A stretch of DNA of 64,000 bases, taken from the NCBI GenBank assembly GCA_029582265.1, contig CM055816.1, positions 94,289,588 to 94,353,587 on the forward strand, given 5' to 3'. A program made the translations under genes and the position numbers. Source of the stretch: Zoroaster sp. YZ-2022 (taxonomy: Eukaryota; Echinodermata; Asteroidea; Forcipulatida; Zoroasteridae). Below, in pieces: positions 47,159-57,402 of the stretch; positions within the stretch are counted from its first letter, which is position 1, and each line of letters opens with the position of its first letter. The notes beneath the pieces are model-generated. The model was not told the origin of the DNA. It saw only the letters and a program-made list of their open reading frames with translations, and did not search any database.

Positions 47159-48061
47159 CCCCCCCCCCCCCCCGATACCGGTAAAAAACGAAAAACGGAC
47201 AGTATAGCGCCACCTAGCGATTTTGTCTTACCAACTGTAGTTGTACAGCGACTGTTTCATGATTCATCTAAATAGCGCGCGCAAAGTATTAACATAAATT
47301 ACAATTTTGTCACGCCCTTACAGACCAGGTCACTTCAATTACAACAGTTATATAAAAGCTGTAGGCTATTGCGTCGTTATAAGTATAAAACCAGTTGCAC
47401 ATATTTGAGATTGCTTTTGCCAACTAGAGTGTGGGTTTTTACAGTTTAAACTGCAAACATAATTATATACACATTTTACATTTGATGTAAGATATTAAAT
47501 TTAACAAATATTAAATAAATATGTCAACCGACATTCCCGCCCAAAGTGTTGATGCGTCCGTCATCTTGTAATCGGTAATTTAAGTTAACGAAGTTAAGTA
47601 AAAAATCGCAAATGTTATAATCTTTTATGATTTATTAGTTATTTCTCTCCAAAACACATCACTATAAAATATACAATTATAGGAACTCGTGCCGTCAAGT
47701 TCGAGAAAATTGCAGTTCTTACCGCTATGTCGACTGTACAAACGTTTATTACAATTTCTATTGAAAAAGTACAAAACATACCAATCATGTGACAAATGTT
47801 TCTCAAACCCGTGAGCACCGATTGTCTACAAATCGAAAGGCATTAATTTTAATATATAATGTTTGAAAAATATACGGTTGGATTGATTACATTATCAATA
47901 AGAAATAATTAAGAAGCATTCAAAATCAACAATTACTGACATGTACCAACAATGTCACGGGCTCCCACAATGTTTGTGAGTGATGACCATTTTTAGATAT
48001 TATCAAAATGTAATATTTGTCCGATAAGTAACATTTTAAAGACTTTTTCTGAACTATACAG
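47159..48061. other. No feature seen
   Basis: AT-rich. Upstream exons of the RecQ-like gene (motif I, GKS/T) were looked for and not found. Confidence 0.45.
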
Positions 48062-51000
48062 ATGTGAAACAAGCAGATGTGAAATGCGTATTCATTTCAC
48101 CAGAAGGGCTTCAGTTATGGATGAAAGACCTTGACACAGACCGGAGGAAGTTAGCCGTAGTAGCTATAGACGAGGTCCATACTCTGGCAGAGTGGTAATG
48201 ATAATACCCGTTACGCTAAGTTTTTCTTGCCAAAAATACACGTAATTTTACAAAATTGAACGAAAACATTAAACGATTACTACAAGTAAAACAATAATTC
48301 AAAATAATAACATGCTGGCTCATCTTAGCTTCAACGCGGGAGAGCGTGTGCTGATTCAGATACCGGTAGGCCAGTTTGTGCGTATCATGAGCCAAACATA
48401 AGCAATATATTGTTAATTACCTAATTTGTTAACAACGTTTGACACAAAATGTACATGCAGACAATGTTTATATTGACATAAACATAGTTCATAATTATAC
48501 AAATAATGCATGTTTTTACAGGGGAGACACCTTCCGGCCGTGCTTCAAAAGTCTTAGTCGTCTTCGGAGCATGTTTGAAAATGTGCCAATCCTCATGCTG
48601 ACGGCAACACTGACCGAGGTTGCACATAAACGGGTTTTAGAAATTTTACACCTCCAAAACAGTGAGATCATTCGCATCTTCAAATATCCAGACATGCAAG
48701 TACCAAAACCAATCATTATTGCGACTCAAAGAAATCAACCAAAAAATGTTAAATAACCAAGACCGATTTTCATCAAATTGTTATTTTGTTGTGTAATTAC
48801 GATAATATATTTCAAATTTCGTTCTCGTTATAAATCTCGTCTCCCAAACACGTGTGATATAGGTATGTAATCATTTACATCAATGACTTATTTCAATTTC
48901 AGGCCGAACATCCATCTGGATTTGAAGTACACACGGGGTATGTGTCTGACGGATGAAATAATGTGGTATTATGACAAGTTACGCCAGAGTAAATTGTCGA
49001 CTCCTAAGTGTGTGGTTTATGTGAACAGGTAACTACATGACCCACATGCAATTGTCACTTCCATTCAAACTGAAATGTTGCCCTGGCCTCCCAGTACCTA
49101 ATCTACCAAATATAGGTTTTAAATTTTATTTATTTACGTCATCTTTAATGAGGGTAAACTCCGATCAGTGCACAGCACTGCTTTCCATGCAGGCCCTCCG
49201 TACAAATACAGTAATAATAAAAACAAAACGTACATCATACAAGCTAAAAACATCAAAAGCACATAATTATACAGAAATTATCAAAAGGTACAAATTACAA
49301 ATTATTTGAACTTAAAATTTGCTCCTTGACATGCTTTTTAAAAGTCAAGATAGTTGGCAAGCTTTTAATGGCAAGTGGAAGATTATTCCATGACCTGGCT
49401 CCAGAGAACTTGAAGGAACGTTTACCAATTTCAGTTCTTATAGCTGAGTGAGAAATGTTATTACTGGTATTGGATATAGTATTATAAGAATGAGTATTCA
49501 TCAGAGATTGTATACCAATTGACAAATACTCCGGAGCCAGGCCATGGACACACTTGTACATAAGAATATTTTTTAAATACTCAGCCCGCTCACGAACCTG
49601 CATCCATTTTAATTCAGTATATATGTCAATCACATGTACATCTCTAACCTTGTAGCCTAATGTTAATCTTGCTGCCCGGTTTTGTAAAATCTGAATTCTG
49701 TTAACATATTTATCAGCACCATGAGTCCAAACTGTGCAACAATAGTCAATGTGAGGCAAAATGAGAGCATTATACAATATATTACGAGTATATTGGTCAA
49801 CATACCAACTCAACCGTTTCATTACTCCAATTCTTTGAGAAATTTTGGCAGCAGTTTTATCAATGTGCGTGTCCAATCTGAGATACTGATTAAACCATAC
49901 ACCAAAATATTTAAATTCGGTCACATTCTCCAATATATCATCTTTAATTTTAAGTCAGATTATCACCTTTTTTTTATTTTTGAGATGTGCCAAAAGTCAT
50001 AACTTCGAAGCATTGAGAGTTAATTTATTATTGTACATCTATATATTCAGAAACAATTTGCAATTCTTCATTCAAAACACAATTGATGTCATATTTATTT
50101 TTAGAGCTGTACATTATGGCAGTATCGTCTGCATACAAAACTATCTTACTCCTGCTAATATTGTCTGGCAGATCATTGATAAAAATAATAAAAAGAAGTG
50201 GGCCTAAAATTGAGCCCTGAGGTACACCGACTTGTCTGGGATCTGAACAAACACCATTAATGATAGTTATTTGCTCTCTGTTGGTAAGATAATTTGAAAA
50301 CCATGCCAGCTCTTTGCCACAAATACCATAGTAAGATAATTTGCGCAGAAGAACCTTATAGTTTACCGTATCAAAGGGCTTTTTCAGGTCTACAAAAACA
50401 GCACCAGTTATTTCGCCTTTGTCTATATTATTATAAAGATAATCAGTGACATCGGTTATTGCAGTAAGAGTTGAGTGTTGAGGCCTAAACCCAGATTGTA
50501 CAGAAGATAAAAGCCCATTTCTTCGCAAATGTTCATAGACCTGGATATGGATGGCTCTCTCAAGAATTTTAGAAATCACAGGTAAGACGGATATAGGTCT
50601 ATAATTGCTACAATTTATTTTCCCACCATCTTTAAAAATAGGTGAAACAACAGCCTTCTTCCATTCAAGTGGGATAACGGCAGTGCGGATAGTGAGATTT
50701 AGGATGTATGTAAGGGGTGATACGATCTTATAGGCCCCAGCTCTTAATAATCTAGTACCAATGCCGTCAATACCTGTAGCCTTATCCACCCGAAGGGTAG
50801 AAAGCTGTTTAATAACATAATCCTCATCAATTTCAATGAAATTTAGACTTTCATTTGTACAATTCAAATTTTTGCACACACTCTCAATGTCATCATTGTT
50901 AAAATTTTGAGCCAGTCTTTTTCCGATCTCTGTAAAAAAGTTGTTGAAAGCATTAGCAATTTCTGTGGACTCTTTAATATCAGTACCATTTACTACAACT

Positions 51001-52551
51001 TTCTCAACACACTCTCGGCCTTTTGTTGGAAGAATAGATTTAATTGTTTTCCATAACTTGTTACCATCGTTCTTATTTTGCTTAATAGTATCTGAATAAT
51101 ACGACTTCTTAGCATATTTGATCGCATTAGTAGTATGGTTTCTTTTTTGTGCGGTATATATCCCAATCTCTAGATTTACCACTCTTCTGAGCAACACGTT
51201 TGTAGAAGTCACGATCATTAGATGATGACAAAATTTCTTGGGTCTCCCCTATTTTGATCCATTAACTTTAGTCAGTATATTACACAACGTAACAAGACAC
51301 GGTGTCCCCTTGTAATTTTGTTACATCGTTAACCTCATATCAGGTGAAGCAGGAAGTAAATACATGACACTCAGTTTTAATGTTTGTATCTATTATTTTA
51401 AAAGATGACAACCTACAAAACTATGATAAATAATGTAACAAAACTGATTTTTGTTTTTTTAATTTAATGAACTTGAAATTTTGACCTCCATGTCACACTT
51501 TGGGTCCCACGTTCATGGAATGACCCGTGTATCAATAACGTTGTGCCACTGAAATCGTTGACATAATTGGGTAATGACTTTAGCTGACTTCGGTTTAAGC
51601 AAATCTAAATTAAAGTCACCTGTGAGAACCATATCACTGTTATCGGCCAGATTCACAACATGAGATAAGTGGCTTTCCAAGGTAACCATGAAACTTGCCT
51701 TAGATGACGGTGGTCTATAAATGGACCCAACAACAATTGATTTTGTATTTGGCAAATTAACTTCAGTCCATACACTTTCAGCATCACTACTTTCACAATC
51801 ACACCTGTGGGTACTTTGAAGATCTTTAGATACATATATCGCCACGCCACCTCCTTTACGACTTCTGTCATGTCGGTACACTGTATACCCATCAATGGCA
51901 ATTTCATCAGAATTAATTTTATCCGAGAGTCTTGTTTCATTTAAACACAGAATATCTATTTTCTAAGATAATGGTGAGTTTTGTTTGAATCAACACGCAT
52001 TCCGGTAACATACAAGGTGTTCGTTTGCCAGTCCGTGACTGATGTGTAAACTCTCATATGCGCTTGTAATACGTTCACATTTAAAAAAAAATGCAGTGTC
52101 TACAATAACGTATTTCAATATACATTTACTCATTAAATTGTGTTACTCAAACAAAACTGCTTTGTACACAGAATACTTACAATTTTATTCAAATACACAT
52201 TTTATTCTATTAAATCTCTTTAATTGCACATGGCAGAGTCTGTGATTGTTTTAAAGTGATAATCAACAACATATAATTATTGAATGAACATTTTTTCAAC
52301 TATGTTTATTTATACAGCTCTCTGGCAGCCCTAGGAAAGGCATATGCCCAAATAAGATCAGTTTTGAAACAGGATGCTTTTTTGGCTGACAAGAAAGACC
52401 GCAAGGAATTGCTAATCCATGTGTACCACGCAAGCTTGCCAGCCGAAGACCGGGAATGGGTGCTAAATGAATTCAACTCACCATCGTCCATTATCCGTTG
52501 CGTCATTTGCAGTTCCGCATTTGGGATGGGGATAAACATACCGGATATCAA
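48062..52551 (+). CDS. RecQ-like DEVH helicase, four exons, both ends missing
   Basis: Exons: 48062-48194 (KCVFISPEGLQLW, VVAIDEVHTLAEW; Walker B DEVH), 48522-48695 (GDTFRP, PILMLTATLT motif III), 48903-49028 (PNIHLDLKYT, KCVVYVN motif IV) and 52318-52551 (HVYHASLPAEDREWVLNEF, RCVICSSAFGMGINIPDIK motif V). Phases agree at every junction. The second intron appears to be GC-AG: AT|GCAAGT joins G|CCG in frame, while the nearby GT does not. RecQ helicases unwind DNA 3'-5' during repair, but motif I (Walker A), motif VI (Q-x2-GR-x-GR) and RQC/HRDC domains are not in view. The long third intron holds a LINE, and after motif V the sequence runs into a GT repeat and a Penelope-like piece. No stops lie inside the exons. 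It may be a real gene with distant exons or a broken repeat-borne copy. Confidence 0.75.
49115..51962 (-). pseudogene. CR1-type LINE inserted in RecQ-like intron
   Basis: From the right: DILCLNETRLSDKI and GYTVYRHD, then GGGVAIYVSKDL, SIYRPPSS, VLTGDFNLDLL (endonuclease domain, 51960-51510, 5'-truncated); reverse transcriptase 51218-50028 with DKATGIDGIGTRLL, SNYRPISVLPVISKILER, SGFRPQHST, VFVDLKKPFDTVNY (motif A, Pro in place of Ala), GVPQGSILGPLLFIIFINDL and LYADDTAIMY (catalytic); C-terminal part 49933-49295 with FKYFGVWF, HIDYCCTVW, ARSWNNLPLAIKS. The 3' UTR ends near 49115 as ACGTAAATAAATAAAATT. Few disruptions separate the three frames, so it is a fairly young copy. Opposite in orientation to the helicase exons. 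Confidence 0.92.
51966..52221 (+). repeat. 250-bp direct duplication, left copy
   Basis: From AGATAATGGTGAGTTT to CAGAATACTTACAATTT this is nearly identical to 53246-53482. It directly abuts the 5' end of the LINE. Confidence 0.9.
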
Positions 52552-52561
52552 GTATGTTGTG

Positions 52562-52562
52562 C

Positions 52563-52594
<32 letters not shown>

Positions 52595-52648
52595 CTTGAC
52601 GATGGCGGACTTATCGAAATCTACTCCGCCATCGTCAAGCACTCGCAC
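52562..52648. repeat. (GT)n run and perfect hairpin
   Basis: A GT repeat (52562-52590) runs into CGAGTGCTTGACGATGGCGG, whose reverse complement follows after about 16 bases (52624-52648) and ends in CACAC. Arms are about 25 bp and perfect. The right arm is the start of the Penelope-like coding piece, so the left arm is an inverted copy of it. Confidence 0.9.
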
Positions 52649-53205
52649 ACCAAGGACCACCAAATCGACTGGCAGGCAGCCCAACTCATCACACCCATCG
52701 ACGCATGGCACCCCAGACGCATCAGAGAGGCCATCGAGATCGTCAAACACGACACTGTGCCACAGGACATCGGTTTCTTCATCAGCGACATTTGGCGACC
52801 TATACTACAGACTGAAGGATCTTCTATATCCAAAGTCCATAACCCACCCCAGACTGAGGGATCCCTATATCCTAAGTCAACCACCCTCCTTCCCCTGTGC
52901 TTGTTAACAACTGATTCAGTTCAGTGAGCACACACTCCTCTCCCCCAACCCCTAGGATCCTAGGATCCTAGTCTCACAGTTTCCCGCCTGCGCGCCTCAA
53001 CGAACTAATCCTCCAGCATCCATTCATGGGATGATCCTCCAGCAGTCTACTTAAGCAGCAGCATTTTCCAGAGTCTGGCATTCTCCTGAGGACGATCAGA
53101 GCATACTGATCGAAACGTTGAGTTGTACCCCCAGTTCTTTTCAGAACTAATTACTACTCAATTGAGATTCCACATGGTGTCACCGCAATTAGTCTTACTT
53201 ATCAT
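52620..53205 (+). mobile_element. Penelope-like element 3' end
   Basis: The frame from 52620 reads IYSAIVKHSHTKDHQIDWQA and AWHPRRIREAIEIVKH, then DIGFFISDIW. This matches the C-terminal GIY-YIG endonuclease flank of Penelope-like elements (S-A-x2-x-H ... H-x-IDW ... R-x2-EA-x2-I). A Ser/Pro-rich end and the 3' tail follow: GACGATCAGAGCATACTGATC, GAAACGTTGAG, AGTTCTTTTCAGAACT and TCACCGCAATTAGTCTTACT. The tail stem GATCAG/CTGATC and the hairpin AGTTCT/AGAACT are intact. The reverse transcriptase is absent, so this is a 5'-truncated copy. Confidence 0.7.
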
Positions 53206-53245
53206 TCATCATGAACCATATTTTCTACAGGGAAGTGGAAGTAGC

Positions 53246-53482
53246 AGATAATGGTGAGTTTTATTTGAATCAACACCATTCCGGTAACATACAAGGTGTT
53301 CGTTTGCCAGTCCGTGACTGATGTGTAAACTCTCATATGCGCTTGTAATACGTTCACATTAAAAAGAAATGCACATTGTCTACAATAACATATTTTAATA
53401 TACATTTACTCATTAAATTGTGTTACTCAAACAAAACTGCATTGTGCACAGAATACTTACAATTTCATTCTATTAAATTTCT
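53246..53482 (+). repeat. 250-bp direct duplication, right copy
   Basis: Matches 51966-52221. In this copy the preceding bases are TTTTCTACAG plus GGAAGTGGAAGTAGC, which look like an acceptor and a short exon ending at AATG|GTGAGT. The left copy has only TTTTCTA before the match. Confidence 0.9.
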
Positions 53483-54050
53483 TTCTATATCTAGATTTTG
53501 CTGCAGTGCATCATTTTTAGTTTTTAGTTTTTCAATATTTCGTATGTCTATGCGGTTGTAAAATCGCATAAACGAGGCATGCGACCTACCCGGAATACTG
53601 TCAAACAGACGGTCGGCATTGAAGTCATCCAATAACTTGCACACGTCGCTGATATAAGATGCACGACTCGCCTTGGATTTGGCGCAGTACCGGTCAAGGA
53701 GTTGTTCTGTGAACATTTTACGGAGAGACGTGCCCAGGCTACCCGTGATACGGCTAATGCGACATATGTGTGCATCACTGTAGTTTCCTCTGGCATGCTT
53801 CAGTGTATCTAATATGGAATAACATGTAAACGTGTTTAATACAGTTGTTGAGCTAATTATTGTATTTCCAAAAATATGAATATTGGTTTCAATTAATTAA
53901 TAACTCTAGGCTACGTACTTTTGAACTCGTTGTTTTCAAACTCGTTCAGCAAGTCCAGCGCAATGTTTTTTCCTGGTCCGCCAGCTATGTTTGCTGTGCG
54001 GTTCCAGATGGTGTCATGCGCAACGCGATCTGGTAACCACCCATGTACAC
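53465..54050 (-). CDS. DUF6589-like protein, last two exons
   Basis: Exon A (54050-53919, after GGGACAG) reads VHGWLPDRVAHDTIWNRTAN, AGGPGKNIALDLLNEFENNE, then GTACGT. Exon B (53808-53465, after CATATTAG) reads TLKHARGNYSDAHICRISRI, TGSLGTSLRKMFTEQLL, and a Lys/Gln-rich C-terminus to TGA. They join in frame through A|AT (Asn). The G-G-x-G-K/R-N-I-x-L-D block followed by a helix and H-x2-R-I is typical of DUF6589 proteins, repetitive genes of unknown function in cnidarians, lancelets and fungi; the assignment is from memory. No stop interrupts it. Upstream exons were not recognised. It is convergent with the helicase exons. Confidence 0.6.
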
Positions 54051-54470
54051 CTGTCCCAAAAATTGAAATCTGTTGTATTAAAACTCAGTTTGCATGTTTT
54101 CATTGTTAATTGTTGTTACCTTCTGATTGGTTATTCATCAAGTTTAGTGTTCTCGTACGTATACGACTAACGTTTCGAGTTTATCGACCTATAGCTCTAG
54201 GAACGATATTGTGTTGTAAACGCACGAGGGATCCGGATCGCGGGAGGAGCAAAAGGCGCGCGATCGCCATTTTCGTCCACGGTTCAACGGGATGATACTT
54301 GCGGCCTCTGGCTGCTTTTAACCCTGAATTGCCATGTTCGTCGTAAAAACAAGGTAAGTTAATACCATTTTTTACTTTCAATGGCTTTGTAAATTAATAA
54401 AAAATTAACTCAAAGAGGTTGTTTTTCGATGAGACACCTTTTTTTGCCACGTTACACCACAGTCGGTGCG
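54051..54470. other. No feature seen
   Basis: A GC-richer patch at 54180-54350 ends in AAACAAGGTAAGTT (54343-54356), which could be the donor of a 5' exon, but no protein was recognised. Confidence 0.35.
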
Positions 54471-54587
54471 GTGCCGCCATGCACATTGTTTACACATAAC
54501 ATAGTGATTATGACATAAGTAATGACATACGTTACCATGCATAGCAATGTGAGGATGGCCGGTCCTGCTTATTCTGCAAACAGTGTG
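54471..54587 (+). repeat. 117-bp direct repeat, copy 1
   Basis: GTGCCGCCATGCACATTG ... GCAAACAGTGTG recurs at 54883-55007 with an added 8-bp TCAGATAG and one substitution. Confidence 0.92.
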
Positions 54588-54747
54588 CACATTTACGTTC
54601 TTCAAAATTACATACGAAAATTAATTATTGCTTTGTATGTTGTGTTCATCTGGCTGATAATTTTGACAGTCGTATTGGCAGGCCTAACCATAATTTATAC
54701 TGCAACTCCTTACAAAGTGCTAGTGCCAACAGTGCCAGTGCCAGTGG
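54537..54747 (+). CDS. Possible first exon of a type II membrane protein
   Basis: The ATG at 54537 opens a frame MHSNVRMAGPAYSANS, then IRKLIIALYVVFIWLI and ILTVVLAGLTIIYTATPYK, a single strong transmembrane segment after a short basic N-terminus. Then VLVPTVPVPV and a donor GTAAGC at 54748. This is the layout of a type II (signal-anchor) membrane protein first exon. No downstream exon was identified and the upstream part lies in a direct repeat, so it may be chance. Confidence 0.3.
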
Positions 54748-54882
54748 GTAAGCTAAGAAAGATACAATTACAAATAATAATGTTAAAATAATACATTAGT
54801 AGTGTAATGTGTGGTAGCCCTGGTGTTAGGACATCAGTCTCTGTTGCACTACCACTGACATCATGGAGACTTCCCTGAAGAT

Positions 54883-55007
54883 GTGCCGCCATGCACATTG
54901 TTTACACATAACATAGTCAGATAGTGATTATTACATAAGTAATGACATACGTTACCATGCATAGCAATGTGAGGATGGCCGGTCCTGCTTATTCTGCAAA
55001 CAGTGTG
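54883..55007 (+). repeat. 125-bp direct repeat, copy 2
   Basis: Matches 54471-54587. The hydrophobic coding segment does not follow this copy. Confidence 0.92.
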
Positions 55008-55207
55008 AACTCATAGTCATACCAATAAGATTGCGAACTGTCCAACAGTTTTCCTTGATTTTTTTTTAAAATAAAGGACAAAATTTAACTTTTTACTTAC
55101 AGTATTTGTTTTTTAAATATTGCAGGAAAAGTGCAACTTCTTCATAACTATTATTATTATTTATAAATAAATATTAACTAACTCAAAAAAAGTCCCTTAA
55201 ATCGTCC

Positions 55208-55905
55208 CTTAACCTGGGTCAAACTAACAGCCAACAACTGACGACAACTGACGACAACACGTTTGTAATGCACTGAAAAACCACAATTGAAGCTAAATAA
55301 ACCGATTAATATGTTAAAAGAGTCCAACGTATTCAAATTACCTTCAATCTGTTGAAATAAGTTGTGTTTTTAAGTCATAAAAACCAAAGCAGTAACGGCC
55401 GCCATGTTGTCTTTGCAACGTACTTGAACTGTACCATTTTGCTATGGGTACATGTAAGTGTTTTGTGACACACCGGCCCGGTGTAACGTGCTGGGATTAC
55501 CGCCGTGCTGGGATTACTGTCACGTGAATTGTGCATGCGCATAAGTCAACAACAATCCCTGCACGCTCTTGGATCGTGCTGGGTTTGTCACTGCGCATAG
55601 ATGCGCATGCGCATTTCATGCGACAGTAATCCCAGCATGGCGGTAATCGCAGCACGTTACACCGGTACCACATCGGTGTGGCCTAAATCACTTACCCATG
55701 GCATAATGGTACGTTGCGAAGATAACATGGTGGCTGTTACTGCTTCAAAAAACACAATTTATTTCAACAGATTGAAGGTAACTTGAATACGTAAGACTTT
55801 ATTAAAGTTATTAATTGGTTTATTTAGCTTCAACTTTGGCTTTTCAGTGCATTTTAAATGTGTTGTCGTCAGTTGTCGGCTGTTAGTGTGACCGCTTAAC
55901 CTTGG
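55208..55905. mobile_element. Foldback (palindromic) element, about 700 bp
   Basis: Left half blocks CTAACAGCCAACAACTGACG, AAGCTAAATAAACC, TACCTTCAATCTGTTGAAAT, GTAACGGCCGCCATGTT, TTTGCAACGTAC and GTGTAACGTGCTGGGATTAC all recur inverted on the right half, in mirrored order. The centre is near 55560, with GCGCATGCGC words. Arms are about 330 bp and nearly continuous. No ORF is supported. It is a large hairpin-forming element of unknown class. Confidence 0.9.
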
Positions 55906-56544
55906 GGCAAGTTAGAGGCAATATATACATATACATGTACATGTATAACTTACATTATAACTAATAAGGTCGTATTTTTAGGGGAAATCTCCCAAAATGT
56001 TTTCACCATCCTGGTTGACATGGGGCTTTAGATATGAGAGCGTCCAGATTATTGGCAATAATATTGCCAATAATCTGGATCCTGGATTTAAAAATCATTG
56101 TCGGGTCTTTGTGGGAATTCTGCTCTGTGATGTACATTTATAGTCCATGGGCCAGACTAGATATAGCCAAATGCTTTGTAGGATCGACCTAAGTACATGT
56201 GATAGCATCTCCAAATGAGTAGCTTAGTCTCTGTCTTTCTTAGTTTTGTTTTGCCATTAAGTTACATTATAATAGCATTCTGTGTACATCCCTTAGCATA
56301 TGGGTTGGGCTAATTTTAATTCTGCTGTTATTGCAGGTGATGTATGACAATGAAATACAGACAGGCAGTTGGTGAACAATGAGTATTATGCCAGTAGTTG
56401 ATTGTTACTAGCAATTTTGTTTCCGGGGGGGTATGTTACTCTGGCTTGACAACTTTTAAATATGCATTATTTCAGTGCTTTCCGCTGAACTATGTAAATC
56501 AAGAGATACTGTAACCAAGGCTGCCTTGAAGATTAGAGCTGACA
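55906..56544. other. No gene; small palindrome
   Basis: ATTGGCAATAATATTGCCAA at 56054-56075 is a perfect palindrome. Nothing else is recognised. Confidence 0.5.
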
Positions 56545-56548
56545 TTAA

Positions 56549-57402
56549 CCCTTTAAAACTCAGCACTGTTTTTAGCTTTTTTTGACAAAGTTTAAATCTT
56601 GCAAAATATTTTGTGAAATTTGTCTAGATATTTGAGTAAGTTATATACCATTTGAATGCTGATGATTTGGGCATTATTTTTGGGGGTGAAAACATTTCTT
56701 ATTGTACCCCCCCTGAAAATGGCGGCCATTTTGAATACCAAATTTTGGGGTAATTTTAATGTTTTTTTGTGAGTTTTGGGCAAATAGTATATGATGCATT
56801 ATGGTTAGGAGTGATTTGAATGCATGTTTTCAAAGAACAACTCTCATTCCAAGCATAAATTAAAAAAAAATCCAATTGTATTTATTTTTCATTCTATAAT
56901 AGGCAAGAATAATAACGTAAATTTGGCATATTTTGGTGCAAATTTTGCAGTAATGAGTAACTCACTGTATATATTACAGTTGTAAACACTGGAAATGTAC
57001 ATGTACATGTGTATTCATGCATTGCCAAAACACAGAACAAAAATTTGTGAAACTTCACATCAATTTCTAAGGAAAAATCTCTTTTTTTCATCTGCATTTG
57101 ACTTACACTTTCACGCGGGCATTTTACTGGAATACGGCGGCAGGAATGTGACGTTAACGTTAACGCGTGAAACACATTGACCAAACGTTCACGAAAAGCA
57201 TGCGGTCTGGTGTCCTTCGCGTATCACCCTCAAGACCCATTACATTCAATCACAAGATAAACTTGATCATTGGAAAGCCAGACTAATAAGCTACAAATTG
57301 GTATCAAACATAACCAAATAGAGGGCGGCAAACAAAAAATACAAGCTTCCAAATTTATTGATCGCCGGCGATCGATTTTTACACAGGGCTGAGTTGAAAG
57401 GG
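56549..57402. mobile_element. piggyBac-type MITE, 854 bp, TTAA target duplication
   Basis: It is flanked by TTAA at 56545-56548 and 57403-57406. The ends CCCTTTAAAACTCAGCACTG and CAGGGCTGAGTTGAAAGGG are inverted repeats over about 20 bp with two mismatches. CCCTTT termini plus TTAA are as in the piggyBac copy at 10.6 kb. No transposase frame inside. Confidence 0.85.
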
